Assembly: GCF_001276715.1 (NCBI RefSeq)
Contig: NZ_LIUQ01000015.1
Location: 1-64,000 of the forward strand
Direction: 5' to 3'
DNA length: 64,000 nt
Source: Planktothricoides sp. SR001
GTDB lineage: Bacteria > Cyanobacteriota > Cyanobacteriia > Cyanobacteriales > Laspinemataceae
The notes below the pieces were generated by a model, which did not search any database, had not been told where the DNA came from, and saw nothing but the letters and a program-made list of their open reading frames with translations. This document shows, piece by piece, positions 33,521-42,746 of the stretch; position 1 is the first letter of the stretch; each line of letters begins with the position of its first letter. The position numbers and the translations under genes are program-made.

Positions 33521-34161
33521 TAGTTATTGACCCCAATCTTAACCGCAGGATTTCCTACCACAATCCAGCCATCTGGGACGGGTTTTGTCACCACTGCACC
33601 CGCGCCAACAATCGCATTCTCTCCAATATGAATATTAGGAATTACTACGGCACCTGCTCCAATAAAAGCAGATGAGGCGACTGTGACATTGCCACACAGC
33701 GTTACCCCAGGCGCAATAAAGGAGTGGGCGCTAATCATACAGTCATGATCGATACTGGCTCTTGTATTAATGACCACATTCTCTTCCAGAGTCACTCCAG
33801 CTTGGATAACGACTCCAGCCATAACCTGACACCCCTCTCCCATACTGATGGCACTGCTCACAATTGCTGATAGATGTTTAAATGACTTAAATGTAAATCC
33901 CCGTGTTTTCATAACAGTAAATATATTTCGGCGTCTGAATATTTTAGGATTAGCACCCAATCCATTCACTAAAAAAGAGTTGGCACTTGACACATTATCT
34001 AAATATTCATCTCCCCCTAAAACGGGAACTCCGAGTAGTTGCCCTGAGAGTTGAGCCTTGGCATCGAGAATACCTGTCACTTGAATCCCGTTAGCCAGTA
34101 GTGTATCCAAAACAACTCGCCCGTGACCACCTGCACCTAAAACATAGACGGATTCAGACAT
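33520..34161 (-). CDS. legH: NeuD/LegH-type acetyltransferase
   Basis: N-terminal PglD-like strand (VYVLGAGGHGRVVLDTLLA), then a left-handed parallel beta-helix of hexapeptide repeats (MAGVVIQAGVTLEENVVI, GVTLCGNVTVASSAFIGAGA, IGENAIVGAGAVVTKPVPDG). It should N-acetylate the 4-amino group of the precursor sugar, using acetyl-CoA. 213 residues. Its stop overlaps the next start by one base. Confidence 0.9.
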   Translation of the reverse strand: MSESVYVLGAGGHGRVVLDTLLANGIQVTGILDAKAQLSGQLLGVPVLGGDEYLDNVSSANSFLVNGLGANPKIFRRRNIFTVMKTRGFTFKSFKHLSAIVSSAISMGEGCQVMAGVVIQAGVTLEENVVINTRASIDHDCMISAHSFIAPGVTLCGNVTVASSAFIGAGAVVIPNIHIGENAIVGAGAVVTKPVPDGWIVVGNPAVKIGVNN

Positions 34162-35227
34162 CTAAGGTTTCATCTATATCGTAACTTCGGGTTGCTAATT
34201 GCTCAATTGTTTGCCAATAGCTAAAAGGAGAAACTCCTGTTCCTGGTCTTTTACAAGTTAAGTTTTCTTCTGTAAATACTTCACCAGCCTCGATCGCCTT
34301 AGCTGCCACTAAACTCTTACGGGCAACATCTCGATTTTTCCACTCCGAGGCTGTAGGTCGCTTAATCCCATCCCCTAATGCTTGCTCAATTTCGCGAATT
34401 TGTTGTACTAGCTGATTTAATTCGTGGGGTTCTAAGGATGCCTGATGGTCGGGACCTGGAAGACTGCGATCGCTCGTAAAGTGTTTTTCAATAATTCTAG
34501 CACCCCGTGCCACCGCCGCCAAGGAAACGTGAACCCCCGGAGTATGGTCAGAATAACCTACCGGAAGCCCAAAAGCTGCTGCGAGAGTATCCATCGCCCG
34601 TAAATTCACCTCCGCAAAGGGGGCTGGATATTCAGTAGTGCAGTGGAGGAGGGTGACGCGATCGCGCAACTCCTGTTGTCCTTGGTCTGAAGCAAAAGCC
34701 TGCTCAAAATCTCCCCGCTGGGGAATCGCCTTATCCGTTTTAAACCCAAAGGCTAAAACCCCTAACGCTGCTTCTACTTCCGCTAAGGTACTCATTCCCG
34801 TCGAGAGAATGATCTTTTCAGCAGAACGAGCAATTTCTAGTAAAAAAGGGGCATTAGTAATCTCTCCAGAGGGGATTTTAATCGTTTTTAAACCAAAATC
34901 TCGCGTCAGGAGATATAAGCTAGGAACATCAAAGGGGGTTGAGAGAAATTGAACACCTCTGGAATGAGCATGACTAATCAAAAGTTCGTGATCCGACTTG
35001 CTCAATTCCAGTTTACGGATCATCTCTAATTGACTTTCCATTTTGCCTGTCGTTTGAGTTTGATACTCAGCCTTGGGTGCATGACGACTCACAACCTGAT
35101 CGGCTTGGAAGGTTTGGAATTTAACGGCATCTGCCCCTGCATCAGCAGCAATATCAATCAATTGCTTGGCGAGACTGATGTCGCCATTATGATTTACCCC
35201 TGCTTCTGCAATGATAAATGTGGACAT
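34154..35227 (-). CDS. legI: N-acetylneuraminate/legionaminate synthase
   Basis: FIIAEAGVNHNGDISLAKQLI is the classic NeuB opening. DAVKFQTFQADQVVS, GVQFLSTPFD, IKIPSGEITN, LLHCTTEYPAP and GYSDHTPG follow, and a C-terminal SAF antifreeze-like domain (ARKSLVAAKAIEAGEVFTEENLTCKRPG) ends it. It condenses the trideoxy-diacetamido-mannose-type sugar with PEP. The start at 35227 gives the normal N-terminus. Confidence 0.95.
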   Translation of the reverse strand: MSTFIIAEAGVNHNGDISLAKQLIDIAADAGADAVKFQTFQADQVVSRHAPKAEYQTQTTGKMESQLEMIRKLELSKSDHELLISHAHSRGVQFLSTPFDVPSLYLLTRDFGLKTIKIPSGEITNAPFLLEIARSAEKIILSTGMSTLAEVEAALGVLAFGFKTDKAIPQRGDFEQAFASDQGQQELRDRVTLLHCTTEYPAPFAEVNLRAMDTLAAAFGLPVGYSDHTPGVHVSLAAVARGARIIEKHFTSDRSLPGPDHQASLEPHELNQLVQQIREIEQALGDGIKRPTASEWKNRDVARKSLVAAKAIEAGEVFTEENLTCKRPGTGVSPFSYWQTIEQLATRSYDIDETLDV

Positions 35228-35228
35228 T

Positions 35229-36398
35229 TTATAAATTATGTTTAATGTCAAAAAAGGCTTTTCGAGTTTGCAGTGGCACAGCTTTTAGTGTTTCCTTGAT
35301 TTGCTGACTCACGTTTCCTGTTCCATACAAGGATTTGACTGAGGGTAGCATCGATTGAAACTCGTCAGATAGGGCTTGATGAATGCCAGCCACAATATCC
35401 TGGCTGCGTTCTGGCGTATCAATCACTGATTTGGCTTTGAGACGACCCTTTTGGCGATCGCCAATATTCACGGTTGCTTTTTTTAGGGAGGGTGCTTCGG
35501 TCAATCCACTGGAGGAATTCCCGATAATGACATCAGCTTCACCCATCAGGCTTAAATAACGTTGCTGACCAAGGGAAACGAATGCTTTCGCTCGATGCTG
35601 ATTTTGACTTACCCATTGATCGATCTGCTCAATCAAAACGCGCCCCCCTGTATCAGCATTGGGATAGGTTAGGATGACCGTTGCCTCTGGAAAACCATCC
35701 AGAGCCGCTAATAGCTCCTGCATGGCGATTGACGGAGACTGTTGATCCAGCGTAACCGGATGATATGTCACCAGGAAGAGGGGCGATCGCAGTTTCAGCC
35801 CTAGAGATCGCTCTAAAGTAGGGCGATCGAGCCAGTCCATATATTGTAGATGGTCTAGACCTGGAGAACCAACGTTAAAAACGCGATCGGGGGATTCTCC
35901 CAATTGAATCACGCGCTGACGATAAGGTTCTGCGGCGACAAAGTGCCATTGGGCAAATTTAGTAATAGCATGGCGAATTTGCTCATCGAATGCCCCTTCT
36001 GTAGTCTCTCCCCCATGAATGTGAGCAATAGGAATTCTAGCTACCATAGCTACTTGCGCTGCGGCTAGAATTTCAAACCGATCGCCTAACACTACTAAAA
36101 TATCAGGTTTTAATCGCTCCAAAGCATCAGCAAAGCCAATCACACCTAAACCAATGGACTTAGCAATACCTACTGGAGTATCAGAGGATAACAACATTTC
36201 CACCTTGGCATCAATGCTGAAACCATCCGCCTCAATTTGCTGATAGGTCAAGCCAAACTCAGGAGAAAGGTGCATCCCTGTAGCGATAATTTGCAACTCT
36301 AACTCATCATCATCAGCAATTTCTTTCATCATCCAGTACAGCAAACCATACTCAGCCCTAGTTCCCGTGACAATGCAAATTTTGCGCTTTGGTGTCAT
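35229..36398 (-). CDS. legG: NDP-sugar hydrolysing 2-epimerase (NeuC/LegG family)
   Basis: KICIVTGTRAEYGLLYWMMKEI, IPIAHIHGGETTEGAFDEQIRHAI, VTYHPVT and IIGNSSSGLTEAPSL are the hydrolysing UDP/GDP-GlcNAc 2-epimerase signatures. It releases the nucleotide and inverts C2 to give the mannose-configured substrate for the synthase. 389 residues. It sits one base before legI and overlaps legC. Confidence 0.93.
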   Translation of the reverse strand: MTPKRKICIVTGTRAEYGLLYWMMKEIADDDELELQIIATGMHLSPEFGLTYQQIEADGFSIDAKVEMLLSSDTPVGIAKSIGLGVIGFADALERLKPDILVVLGDRFEILAAAQVAMVARIPIAHIHGGETTEGAFDEQIRHAITKFAQWHFVAAEPYRQRVIQLGESPDRVFNVGSPGLDHLQYMDWLDRPTLERSLGLKLRSPLFLVTYHPVTLDQQSPSIAMQELLAALDGFPEATVILTYPNADTGGRVLIEQIDQWVSQNQHRAKAFVSLGQQRYLSLMGEADVIIGNSSSGLTEAPSLKKATVNIGDRQKGRLKAKSVIDTPERSQDIVAGIHQALSDEFQSMLPSVKSLYGTGNVSQQIKETLKAVPLQTRKAFFDIKHNL

Positions 36399-37570
36399 CT
36401 TCCTCCTCCTGCGAGTTTTGCGCTACTTGGCACATTAATTAAACTCGCTTCCAAATGCTCTGCAACAGGTAAGGGAGCATGAGGACAATCAACATACATA
36501 GGCAGCTTATGCAGTAATGTCCAAGTGGGACGACATTGATACCCTGCATCATTGGCAGCGGTTAGGAGGCGATCGCGCATTTCCAAACTGGGTTGCCTTA
36601 ACTGAAGAGTATTCAACCAATAATTACTCTGACTGTTGGCAGGCTCAACTACAAAACCTATTCCCTCAATATCTCTAAATACTTCCTGATATTGCTGGGC
36701 TAATAACCGTTTGCGACCCAAAAAATCAGATAAACGCTCCATCTGAGCGCATCCCAAGGCAGCATTCAAATTAGGCAAGCGATAATTCCAGGCAACAACA
36801 TCATGGAAAAATTCCCAACGGTGAGGCTGTTTCGCAGTTGTGGTCAAATGTTTGGCCTGTCGAGCTAATTCTGCATCATTGGTTAAAATCGCTCCGCCTC
36901 CACCTGTGGTAATCACCTTATTGCCATTAAAGCTCAAGGTTCCCAACTGGCCAAAAGTTCCCGTGTGTTGCCCCTGATATCTGCTGCCTAAAGATTCTGC
37001 TGTATCTTCTACAACGGGCAAATGATAACGATTCGCTACATCAAGCAGAGAGGCCATATCTACCGGATGACCATAAGTGTGCATAGGCACAACAGCAGCA
37101 ATGCGCCGTCCTGTAAATCGATTCGTTAATCCCTCTGAACCAGACAAGCTACATTGCTTGAGATAGTCATCCAAAGCATGAGGATCTATCCCCAAGGTCT
37201 TAAATTCACTATCGATAAAATGGGGAATTGCTCCACAGTGAGACACCGCATTTGCTGTAGCCACAAAAGATAAAGTGGGAATTAATACCTCATCTCCTGG
37301 TCTAACCCCTGCCAATAATAAAGCGATATGCAGGGCTGCCGTGCCATTTACCACTGCTACGGCATACTTCGCCCCTGTATATTCCGCCAGCATGACTTCA
37401 AAGCGATCGACGTACTTACCAACGGATGAAACAAAAGTGGAATCAAGGCAATTTTTGACAAGTTCCCACTCATTGCCCATAAACTCAGGTTCGTGGAGTG
37501 GCACAAAAGGATTCGGCTGTCCTAAGACAGTTTGCAGCCCCCGTAAAAAATCCTGTTCTAGTTTGTCCAC
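36395..37570 (-). CDS. legC: LegC-family PLP aminotransferase
   Basis: DegT-superfamily: FVPLHEPEFMGNEWELVKNCLDSTFVSSVGKYV (the opening typical of the LegC subgroup), VVNGTAALHIALLLAGV, VVEDTAESLGSRY and SFNGNKVITTGGGG with the PLP Lys at 218. It aminates C4 of the NDP-4-keto-6-deoxy-GlcNAc made by legB. 391 residues. Ends overlapping legG by four bases. Confidence 0.93.
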   Translation of the reverse strand: MDKLEQDFLRGLQTVLGQPNPFVPLHEPEFMGNEWELVKNCLDSTFVSSVGKYVDRFEVMLAEYTGAKYAVAVVNGTAALHIALLLAGVRPGDEVLIPTLSFVATANAVSHCGAIPHFIDSEFKTLGIDPHALDDYLKQCSLSGSEGLTNRFTGRRIAAVVPMHTYGHPVDMASLLDVANRYHLPVVEDTAESLGSRYQGQHTGTFGQLGTLSFNGNKVITTGGGGAILTNDAELARQAKHLTTTAKQPHRWEFFHDVVAWNYRLPNLNAALGCAQMERLSDFLGRKRLLAQQYQEVFRDIEGIGFVVEPANSQSNYWLNTLQLRQPSLEMRDRLLTAANDAGYQCRPTWTLLHKLPMYVDCPHAPLPVAEHLEASLINVPSSAKLAGGGR

Positions 37571-37583
37571 TTTTCAAATACCC

Positions 37584-38591
37584 CTAAATATTGTAGCGAT
37601 CGCTCTTATATCCTGCCAAATTTGCTGGATTCATAAACCATTCTGCCGTTTCTGCCAAACCCCGCTTAAACCCTTCACGTCCACCATATAAAGGTTCCCA
37701 TCCCACAAGCTGTTTTGCCTTGGTATTATCTGCCCATAAACGATTCACTTCACTTTTCTCAGGACGTAAACGAACCTCATCAGTTTCTATCTCTATCTCT
37801 ACCCCCATCGCTTCTGCAATCAGCTTTACTGTATCACCAATAGAAATTTCAAAATTACTGCCAATATTAATCACTTCTCCGATGGATTTGTCCGACTCAG
37901 CTATGGCAATAAATCCCCGAACTGTATCTTTGACGTAATTAAAATCTCTTGTGGGATGCAATGCACCCAGCTTAATTTTCCTTGTTCCATTAGCAATTTG
38001 AGTAATCACCGTAGGAATCACAGCCCGCGCTGACTGTCGAGGTCCGTAGGTATTAAAAGGACGAATAATGGACACAGGAGTATTAAAAGATTGGTAAAAA
38101 GACAGGGCAATTTGGTCAGCCCCTATCTTACTTGCTGAATAAGGAGATTGACCTTGCAAGGGATGAGCTTCTGTAATGGGCACGAATTGAGCCGTGCCAT
38201 AAACTTCACTGGTGGAAGTATGCACAACTTTTTCAATGTCTAATTCTCTGGCTGCCTGAACTACATTTAGCGTTCCTTTTACATTCGTATCCACATAAGT
38301 TGCGGGTGAATGATAGGAATAAGGAATAGCAATTAATGCCGCTAGGTGTAATACGATATCGCAGCCTTTCATGGCTTCTTTAACCCCATAAGGGTCGCGA
38401 ATATCGCCAGAAAATACTTCCAATTTTTCTAAAATTTCCTTTGGAGAATGATCTAGCCAGCCCCAGGAGTTGAACGAGTTATATAAAACAAAAGCTTTTA
38501 CAGAATAACCCTGCCTCACCAATTCTTCTGTTAAGTGAGAGCCAATAAAACCGTCTGCACCAGTAACTAAAATTTTTTGCTTATAACTCAA
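37584..38591 (-). CDS. legB: NDP-GlcNAc 4,6-dehydratase, LegB type
   Basis: Extended SDR: KILVTGADGFIGSHLTEEL, the LegB-like segment VLYNSFNSWGWLDHSP, LHLAALIAIPYSY, and YSASK with Tyr151 and Lys155. It forms the 4-keto-6-deoxy intermediate. 335 residues. First gene of the legionaminic-type set, transcribed toward legC; a short spacer separates it from the ABC transporter gene upstream. Confidence 0.93.
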   Translation of the reverse strand: MSYKQKILVTGADGFIGSHLTEELVRQGYSVKAFVLYNSFNSWGWLDHSPKEILEKLEVFSGDIRDPYGVKEAMKGCDIVLHLAALIAIPYSYHSPATYVDTNVKGTLNVVQAARELDIEKVVHTSTSEVYGTAQFVPITEAHPLQGQSPYSASKIGADQIALSFYQSFNTPVSIIRPFNTYGPRQSARAVIPTVITQIANGTRKIKLGALHPTRDFNYVKDTVRGFIAIAESDKSIGEVINIGSNFEISIGDTVKLIAEAMGVEIEIETDEVRLRPEKSEVNRLWADNTKAKQLVGWEPLYGGREGFKRGLAETAEWFMNPANLAGYKSDRYNI

Positions 38592-38653
38592 TTGATTTTC
38601 CTCAGCACTGAATATTTATGATTATCATATCCAAAGTAATAATAGATTTCGCT

Positions 38654-40480
38654 TTAATTGTTGAGTGAACTAACTGCTTGAGCCATCTGCTGAAATTCTC
38701 GATTGCGTTGGCATAAATCATCATAAGTGCCTGAATCTACAATCTGTCCCTGACTCATAAAATAGAGGCGATCGCAATTTTTCACGGTACTCAATCTGTG
38801 AGCAATCATAATCAGAGTTTTCTCGCCACTCAACTTCTCCACAGCCTCCATCACCCCAGCCTCAGTTTGATTATCCAAAGCTGCCGTAGCCTCATCCATC
38901 ACCAAAACCTCTGGATTATGATACAACGCTCTAGCAATCCCCACCCGCTGCCGTTGCCCCCCTGACAGCCGCACCCCTCGTTCACCCACTAAAGTATCCA
39001 AACCTTCGGGTAAACTTTGGACTAACTCAGTCAACTGGGCTGATTTTACCGCAGACTCAATCCAATTCTCATTAATTTCATTTGCGGGAATCCCAAAAGC
39101 AATATTATTTCTCAGGGTATCATCGCACAAATAAATACTTTGGGGAATATAACCAATCAAACGCTGCCAAGCGGATAAATCGTCATAAATATCGCGACCA
39201 TCGACTAAAACTTGCCCCTCAGTGGGTGGCAATAGCCCTAGAATCACATCCACAATCGTGGTTTTCCCTGCCCCAGAAGACCCCACAAAGCCTACGGATG
39301 TTCCTTTAGGAATGGTTAAAGATACTCCTTTGAGGGCGCGATCGCTGGCTCCTGGATAACGATAGAACACATTCTGTAATGCGATTTCCGTTTCTAAAAC
39401 GGGCTGCACCTCCGCGACTTTGCGAGAATTAACTAAATTAACTAATTGCCTATTTTCTAGCACTGGTTTTAGTTCTCTCAAATCCTGATAAAGAACATGA
39501 ACAGTGTGAGAACTAAAACGCATCGCTGTAACTGAATTCAAAATTCTATTAATCGAGGGCATCAAGCGAAAAGCTGCTGCGGCAAATAATGAGAGCGTGG
39601 GGATTACGTCGCTTAAATCTCTACCCTGAGCTAAAACGGACACCAAAATTAGCATTAATCCGACAACAGCGATAGTCTCAATAAAAAATCGAGGTAGCTG
39701 CCTTACAACTTCAAAATACTGAAAGGTGCGACTTGATGCAACATGATGATGATGATAAACATTGAGAAAAAATTGCTCTCGCCCTAAAACCTTTGCTTCC
39801 TTGATGCCTCCCAATCCTTGATTAATCGTTTGAATCCCTTGACCTTGGTGATATTGTCGAGATTTACCTAGCTGACTTAACTTAATGCGAACAACGCGAT
39901 AGAAACTGGCAGTTGCTAAACCAATAACTCCACCCGCCATTAAAAAAGTCACTGGCTCCATCAGCCATAAAAATAAACCAATGCAAGCGAGAATTGTCAG
40001 TTCCGTGAAAGCTAATAGACCAGGAGCTAAAACATTAACAAAGAAAAGAGTGGTTTCAATACTCAGATTCCGAATTAATTCCGCTGTATTTCGCTGTAAG
40101 TGAAAAGTATAAGGACTATATAGATAAGCCCGAAAAAGTCTGGAAGATAATTCAATTTGTTTATCATAAATAAAACGGCATTGTAAATAGTGAAGTGCCG
40201 TTAAGTAAGAGTTTTTTATAATATAAAGACCAATAAATGCCAACCCACATCCCATTAAAAACTGACGGGGTGCTGGTTCTCCCACTACTTGATAAATCCA
40301 GCGCAAAATGCCCTGCTGTTCAATCAGTTCTGGATTTCCCAAAAGTGAGATTAATGGCAGAACTAAACCAACTCCTAAAGTTTCAAAACCACCGCCAATC
40401 AGAATCAGGATAAACAGCCCTGCGATTTGCCACCGTTCTCTAGTTGTAAATAAATAGAGTAATTTTTGGAAAAATTTCAT
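38654..40480 (-). CDS. ABC-type glycolipid exporter (MsbA/PglK-like half transporter)
   Basis: N-terminal membrane domain with six segments (residues ~15-330) fused to an ATPase domain: FVGSSGAGKTTIVD (Walker A), LSGGQRQRVGIARALYHNPEVLVMDEATAALDN (signature and Walker B), then IMIAHRLSTV (switch His). 608 residues, acts as a homodimer. Position at the 5' end of the glycan locus beside the legionaminic-type genes suggests flipping of a lipid-linked oligosaccharide as PglK does. It overlaps in role with the Wzx-like protein at 28962-30497. Confidence 0.88.
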   Translation of the reverse strand: MKFFQKLLYLFTTRERWQIAGLFILILIGGGFETLGVGLVLPLISLLGNPELIEQQGILRWIYQVVGEPAPRQFLMGCGLAFIGLYIIKNSYLTALHYLQCRFIYDKQIELSSRLFRAYLYSPYTFHLQRNTAELIRNLSIETTLFFVNVLAPGLLAFTELTILACIGLFLWLMEPVTFLMAGGVIGLATASFYRVVRIKLSQLGKSRQYHQGQGIQTINQGLGGIKEAKVLGREQFFLNVYHHHHVASSRTFQYFEVVRQLPRFFIETIAVVGLMLILVSVLAQGRDLSDVIPTLSLFAAAAFRLMPSINRILNSVTAMRFSSHTVHVLYQDLRELKPVLENRQLVNLVNSRKVAEVQPVLETEIALQNVFYRYPGASDRALKGVSLTIPKGTSVGFVGSSGAGKTTIVDVILGLLPPTEGQVLVDGRDIYDDLSAWQRLIGYIPQSIYLCDDTLRNNIAFGIPANEINENWIESAVKSAQLTELVQSLPEGLDTLVGERGVRLSGGQRQRVGIARALYHNPEVLVMDEATAALDNQTEAGVMEAVEKLSGEKTLIMIAHRLSTVKNCDRLYFMSQGQIVDSGTYDDLCQRNREFQQMAQAVSSLNN

Positions 40481-40650
40481 CGATTAGTCTGACTCGTGGT
40501 TATCTGCCTAAGAGTATCACAGCTTGAACTTATGGGTGAATAACGTTCATTTACCTTGTCTCGTAGGAAGACAGGGGTTGCGAGGAAATGTTCCTGGTTG
40601 GGAGAAATTGTTGTGAAGAGGGGCAGAGGAGCAGGGGAACAGAATCACGG

Positions 40651-40679
40651 GTAGGGTGGGCAAATTTTGCCCACCCTAC
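40651..40679. repeat. Palindrome GTAGGGTGGGCAAA/TTTGCCCACCCTAC
   Basis: A perfect inverted repeat with 14-base arms. Degenerate copies near 43366-43400, 59115-59147 and 60988-61009 also lie between genes. Confidence 0.85.
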
Positions 40680-40802
40680 TACTGCGCGGGAATGACAGAC
40701 TTGCGCTGTGGTGGATTCCCAAAAGGGTTTCGGGACACAGAGGGCAAAGAAAGCGATGGATCGCACATATTTTTCTTTAAAAGAGGGCGATCGCTTTTCT
40801 CC

Positions 40803-41260
40803 TTACACCTGCCAATCTTCTACTCTTAACTCTGACACCCGCTCAAACTCTCTGGTATTATGAGTGACTAATGTGAGATTATTGACTATAGCAATAGCCG
40901 CGCTCGGTAAATCATCAGGGCCAATTGGCGTTCCCAAAGCGGCTAAATTACTTCTAATTTTTCCAGCTTTTTTTGCCGCTAAGTCGTCCAAAGGCAAAGA
41001 AACAAACAAATCCAAAAACTCTTGTTGTCGGGATAAATGTTTCAGGGGATTGCCACTTCTCATTGCCCCATAAAACAACTCAAATTTCACCACAGAACAA
41101 ACGGCGATATCTTCTGGGTTAATCTGGCCCGCGCATTTCGATAATACGTTAATGTTTTTAACCGATAAATATCTGCCGAAATGCTTCGCCCCTACATTAG
41201 AATTAGAGAACGTCGATTTAAATAGATGGCGATGACATTAGTATCTAATAGATCAAGCAC
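40803..41260 (-). pseudogene. VapC-type PIN toxin gene interrupted by a palindromic repeat
   Basis: From the GTG at 41260 the frame reads LDLLDTNVIAIYLNRRS (first catalytic Asp) and then hits a TAG where a GGGCGAAGCATTTCG repeat begins. After the ~60-base insert (about 41133-41196) PIN sequence resumes: INPEDIAVCSVVKFELFYGAM, PIGPDDLPSAAIAI and LVTHNTREFERV, to the stop at 40803. Both halves are well preserved, so the insertion is recent. The partner antitoxin is intact upstream. Confidence 0.85.
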
Positions 41261-41266
41261 TGGGAT

Positions 41267-41542
41267 TTATTGATGCGTGAACATTCCTTCTAATTGGTCA
41301 TCTAATTCTGGAGAAACTCCAGATTCATCAATGGTTATGGGCGCGTCAGCACAACTGCCCCAAGTTCTTTCAAAAAATCCTGGTGGCCATCCTTGGTGTC
41401 TGGCTTTTTGTTCGTCCTTTGCAGTCATAGTAGGCTGAAACACCACTAAGACTTCTAATTCGGTGTTCTTTACTTCCGTTGGCATCTGCACTCTTAAAAT
41501 GCCATCTTCTGGGATTGTAGTTTTTAACTGAATATTTTGCAT
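41267..41542 (-). CDS. Antitoxin of the interrupted VapC pair
   Basis: The 91-residue protein opens with IQLKTTIPEDGILRVQMP and then VLVVFQP (an AbrB/MazE-like swapped-hairpin look). An acidic C-terminus follows (ITIDESGVSPELDDQLEGMF). It directly precedes the PIN pseudogene, so it is the antitoxin of that pair. It may now be free of its toxin. Confidence 0.7.
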   Translation of the reverse strand: MQNIQLKTTIPEDGILRVQMPTEVKNTELEVLVVFQPTMTAKDEQKARHQGWPPGFFERTWGSCADAPITIDESGVSPELDDQLEGMFTHQ

Positions 41543-41561
41543 TGTGGCTAATATCTAAATA

Positions 41562-41778
41562 ACTACGGTTTTAGTAATCTCATGGGTAATGGGTCATTGG
41601 TCAGCCCAATCCACTCAGGCAAACTCTACCCAAATTCTATTTCAATTTCAGGGGTAATAGAGATGCGATCGCGAAGCGTTGCGGATGCAATCTCGTAAAG
41701 CAAATGTAATAGTTCTAGCTCTCCAATTTTCCTGAAAATAATCAAACAACTGGAATCAGCAATAACAACTTTAGGCAT
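41562..41778 (-). pseudogene. DUF3368-type toxin, truncated and with an in-frame stop
   Basis: ATG at 41778 gives MPKVVIADSSCLIIFRKIGELELLHLLYE, the DUF3368 nuclease start. A GCGTTGCGGATGCAAT/GCGATCGC repeat is then inserted, followed by ITPEIEIEFG, a TAG, and SLPEWIG in the same frame. The ~100 remaining family residues are missing. It overlaps the upstream UPF0175 antitoxin by 8 bases, the usual order for this module. Confidence 0.75.
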
Positions 41779-42004
41779 TTTGAATGTCGGCTTCTAAGTC
41801 GGCAACTAATCCACTAAAAACGGAAACATTATAATTGCCGATCGCTTCAATAAATGCTTTTTTACTTAACCCTGCTAACTCCGCTGCTTGACCTGATGTT
41901 AATGTCCCATTTTCATATAATTTTGCCGCCATCAATAATCGTAACTCTTCATCGGTTTGGGCAACCGTGTTGGGAAAATTTAACTGTAAGATGCGCTGAT
42001 TCAT
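41771..42004 (-). CDS. UPF0175-family antitoxin
   Basis: QILQLNFP-like start, then MAAKLYENGTLTSGQAAELAGLSKKAFIEAIGNYNVSVF, the UPF0175 helix-turn-helix-like signature, partner of DUF3368 nucleases. Start at 42004 (MNQRILQLNFP). It is intact although the toxin downstream is broken. Confidence 0.85.
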   Translation of the reverse strand: MNQRILQLNFPNTVAQTDEELRLLMAAKLYENGTLTSGQAAELAGLSKKAFIEAIGNYNVSVFSGLVADLEADIQNA

Positions 42005-42040
42005 TTGTATTCCTCCCATATATTAATCACCCAGTCAAAG

Positions 42041-42429
42041 TCAAAGCAACTTACCCTGGAGTTCTGCATATTGCTTAAACTTGCTGTCTGATGACATCAA
42101 ATAGGCATCATGGGCGATTGCTGTGGCAATAATCAGTCGATCTTGTGGATCGCGGTGATGCTCTGGTAATTCTACGCAAATATCAGCAATTTTCGGAGTA
42201 ATAGGCAACAAAAGAATCCCAGAACCATTCAACGCCTTCTCAAACCAATCAGCTATTAAGCATTGTTTGTCATGTGTTGATGGTGAAACAGCCATGCCAC
42301 CTCAAAACAGCTAATCGCAGAGACCGCCACCACATCACTTAGTTCAATTTGTTCTTTTCTTTTAACTGCCAGGGAGTTAAAATCTTGATTAACCCACCAC
42401 AACCAAATATGTGTATCCAGCACAATCAT
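42041..42429 (-). pseudogene. PIN-domain toxin, frameshifted
   Basis: ATG at 42429 (ATGA overlap with the antitoxin stop) reads MIVLDTHIWLWWVNQDFN and then AISCFEVAWL. Near 42285 the frame is lost, and the PIN C-terminus continues in another frame: LIADWFEKALNGSGILLLPITP, then HRDPQDRLIIATAIAHDAYLMSSD with the second acidic cluster. One or two indels near 42260-42295 explain it. Otherwise full length. Confidence 0.82.
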
Positions 42430-42656
42430 TGGGGAAGTTCCCAGTCACTATCTGGAACGCTATCAATAATATTACTTGCCAATATCTGAACTTTACCAGC
42501 CAGATCGGGGTGAGGAGTCCGCCGCTTAATTGAAGGTTCTGCGGGTTCTGCCAGCACGAGGAAAATTACCTCAAAATGCTGGTTGGGTGGTAATTTAGGC
42601 ACATGTTTAAGATTTCCTCGCTCGTCCGTTTCTAAGATTAAACGCTGTGCTTGCAT
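42426..42656 (-). CDS. Antitoxin of the frameshifted PIN pair
   Basis: The 76-residue protein (LILETDERGNLKHVPKLPPNQHFEVIFLVL, then HPDLAGKVQILASNIIDSVPDSDWEL) has a DUF2281-like antitoxin layout and immediately precedes, with ATGA overlap, the broken PIN toxin. Confidence 0.7.
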   Translation of the reverse strand: MQAQRLILETDERGNLKHVPKLPPNQHFEVIFLVLAEPAEPSIKRRTPHPDLAGKVQILASNIIDSVPDSDWELPQ

Positions 42657-42746
42657 GATTGACTCCGTTTGCTGCTGCTAATTCCTTCAGGCTAATTTTG
42701 GGCAAACCATCTTGCCGCCATTGGGTGTAATCAAAGCGTGCGATTT

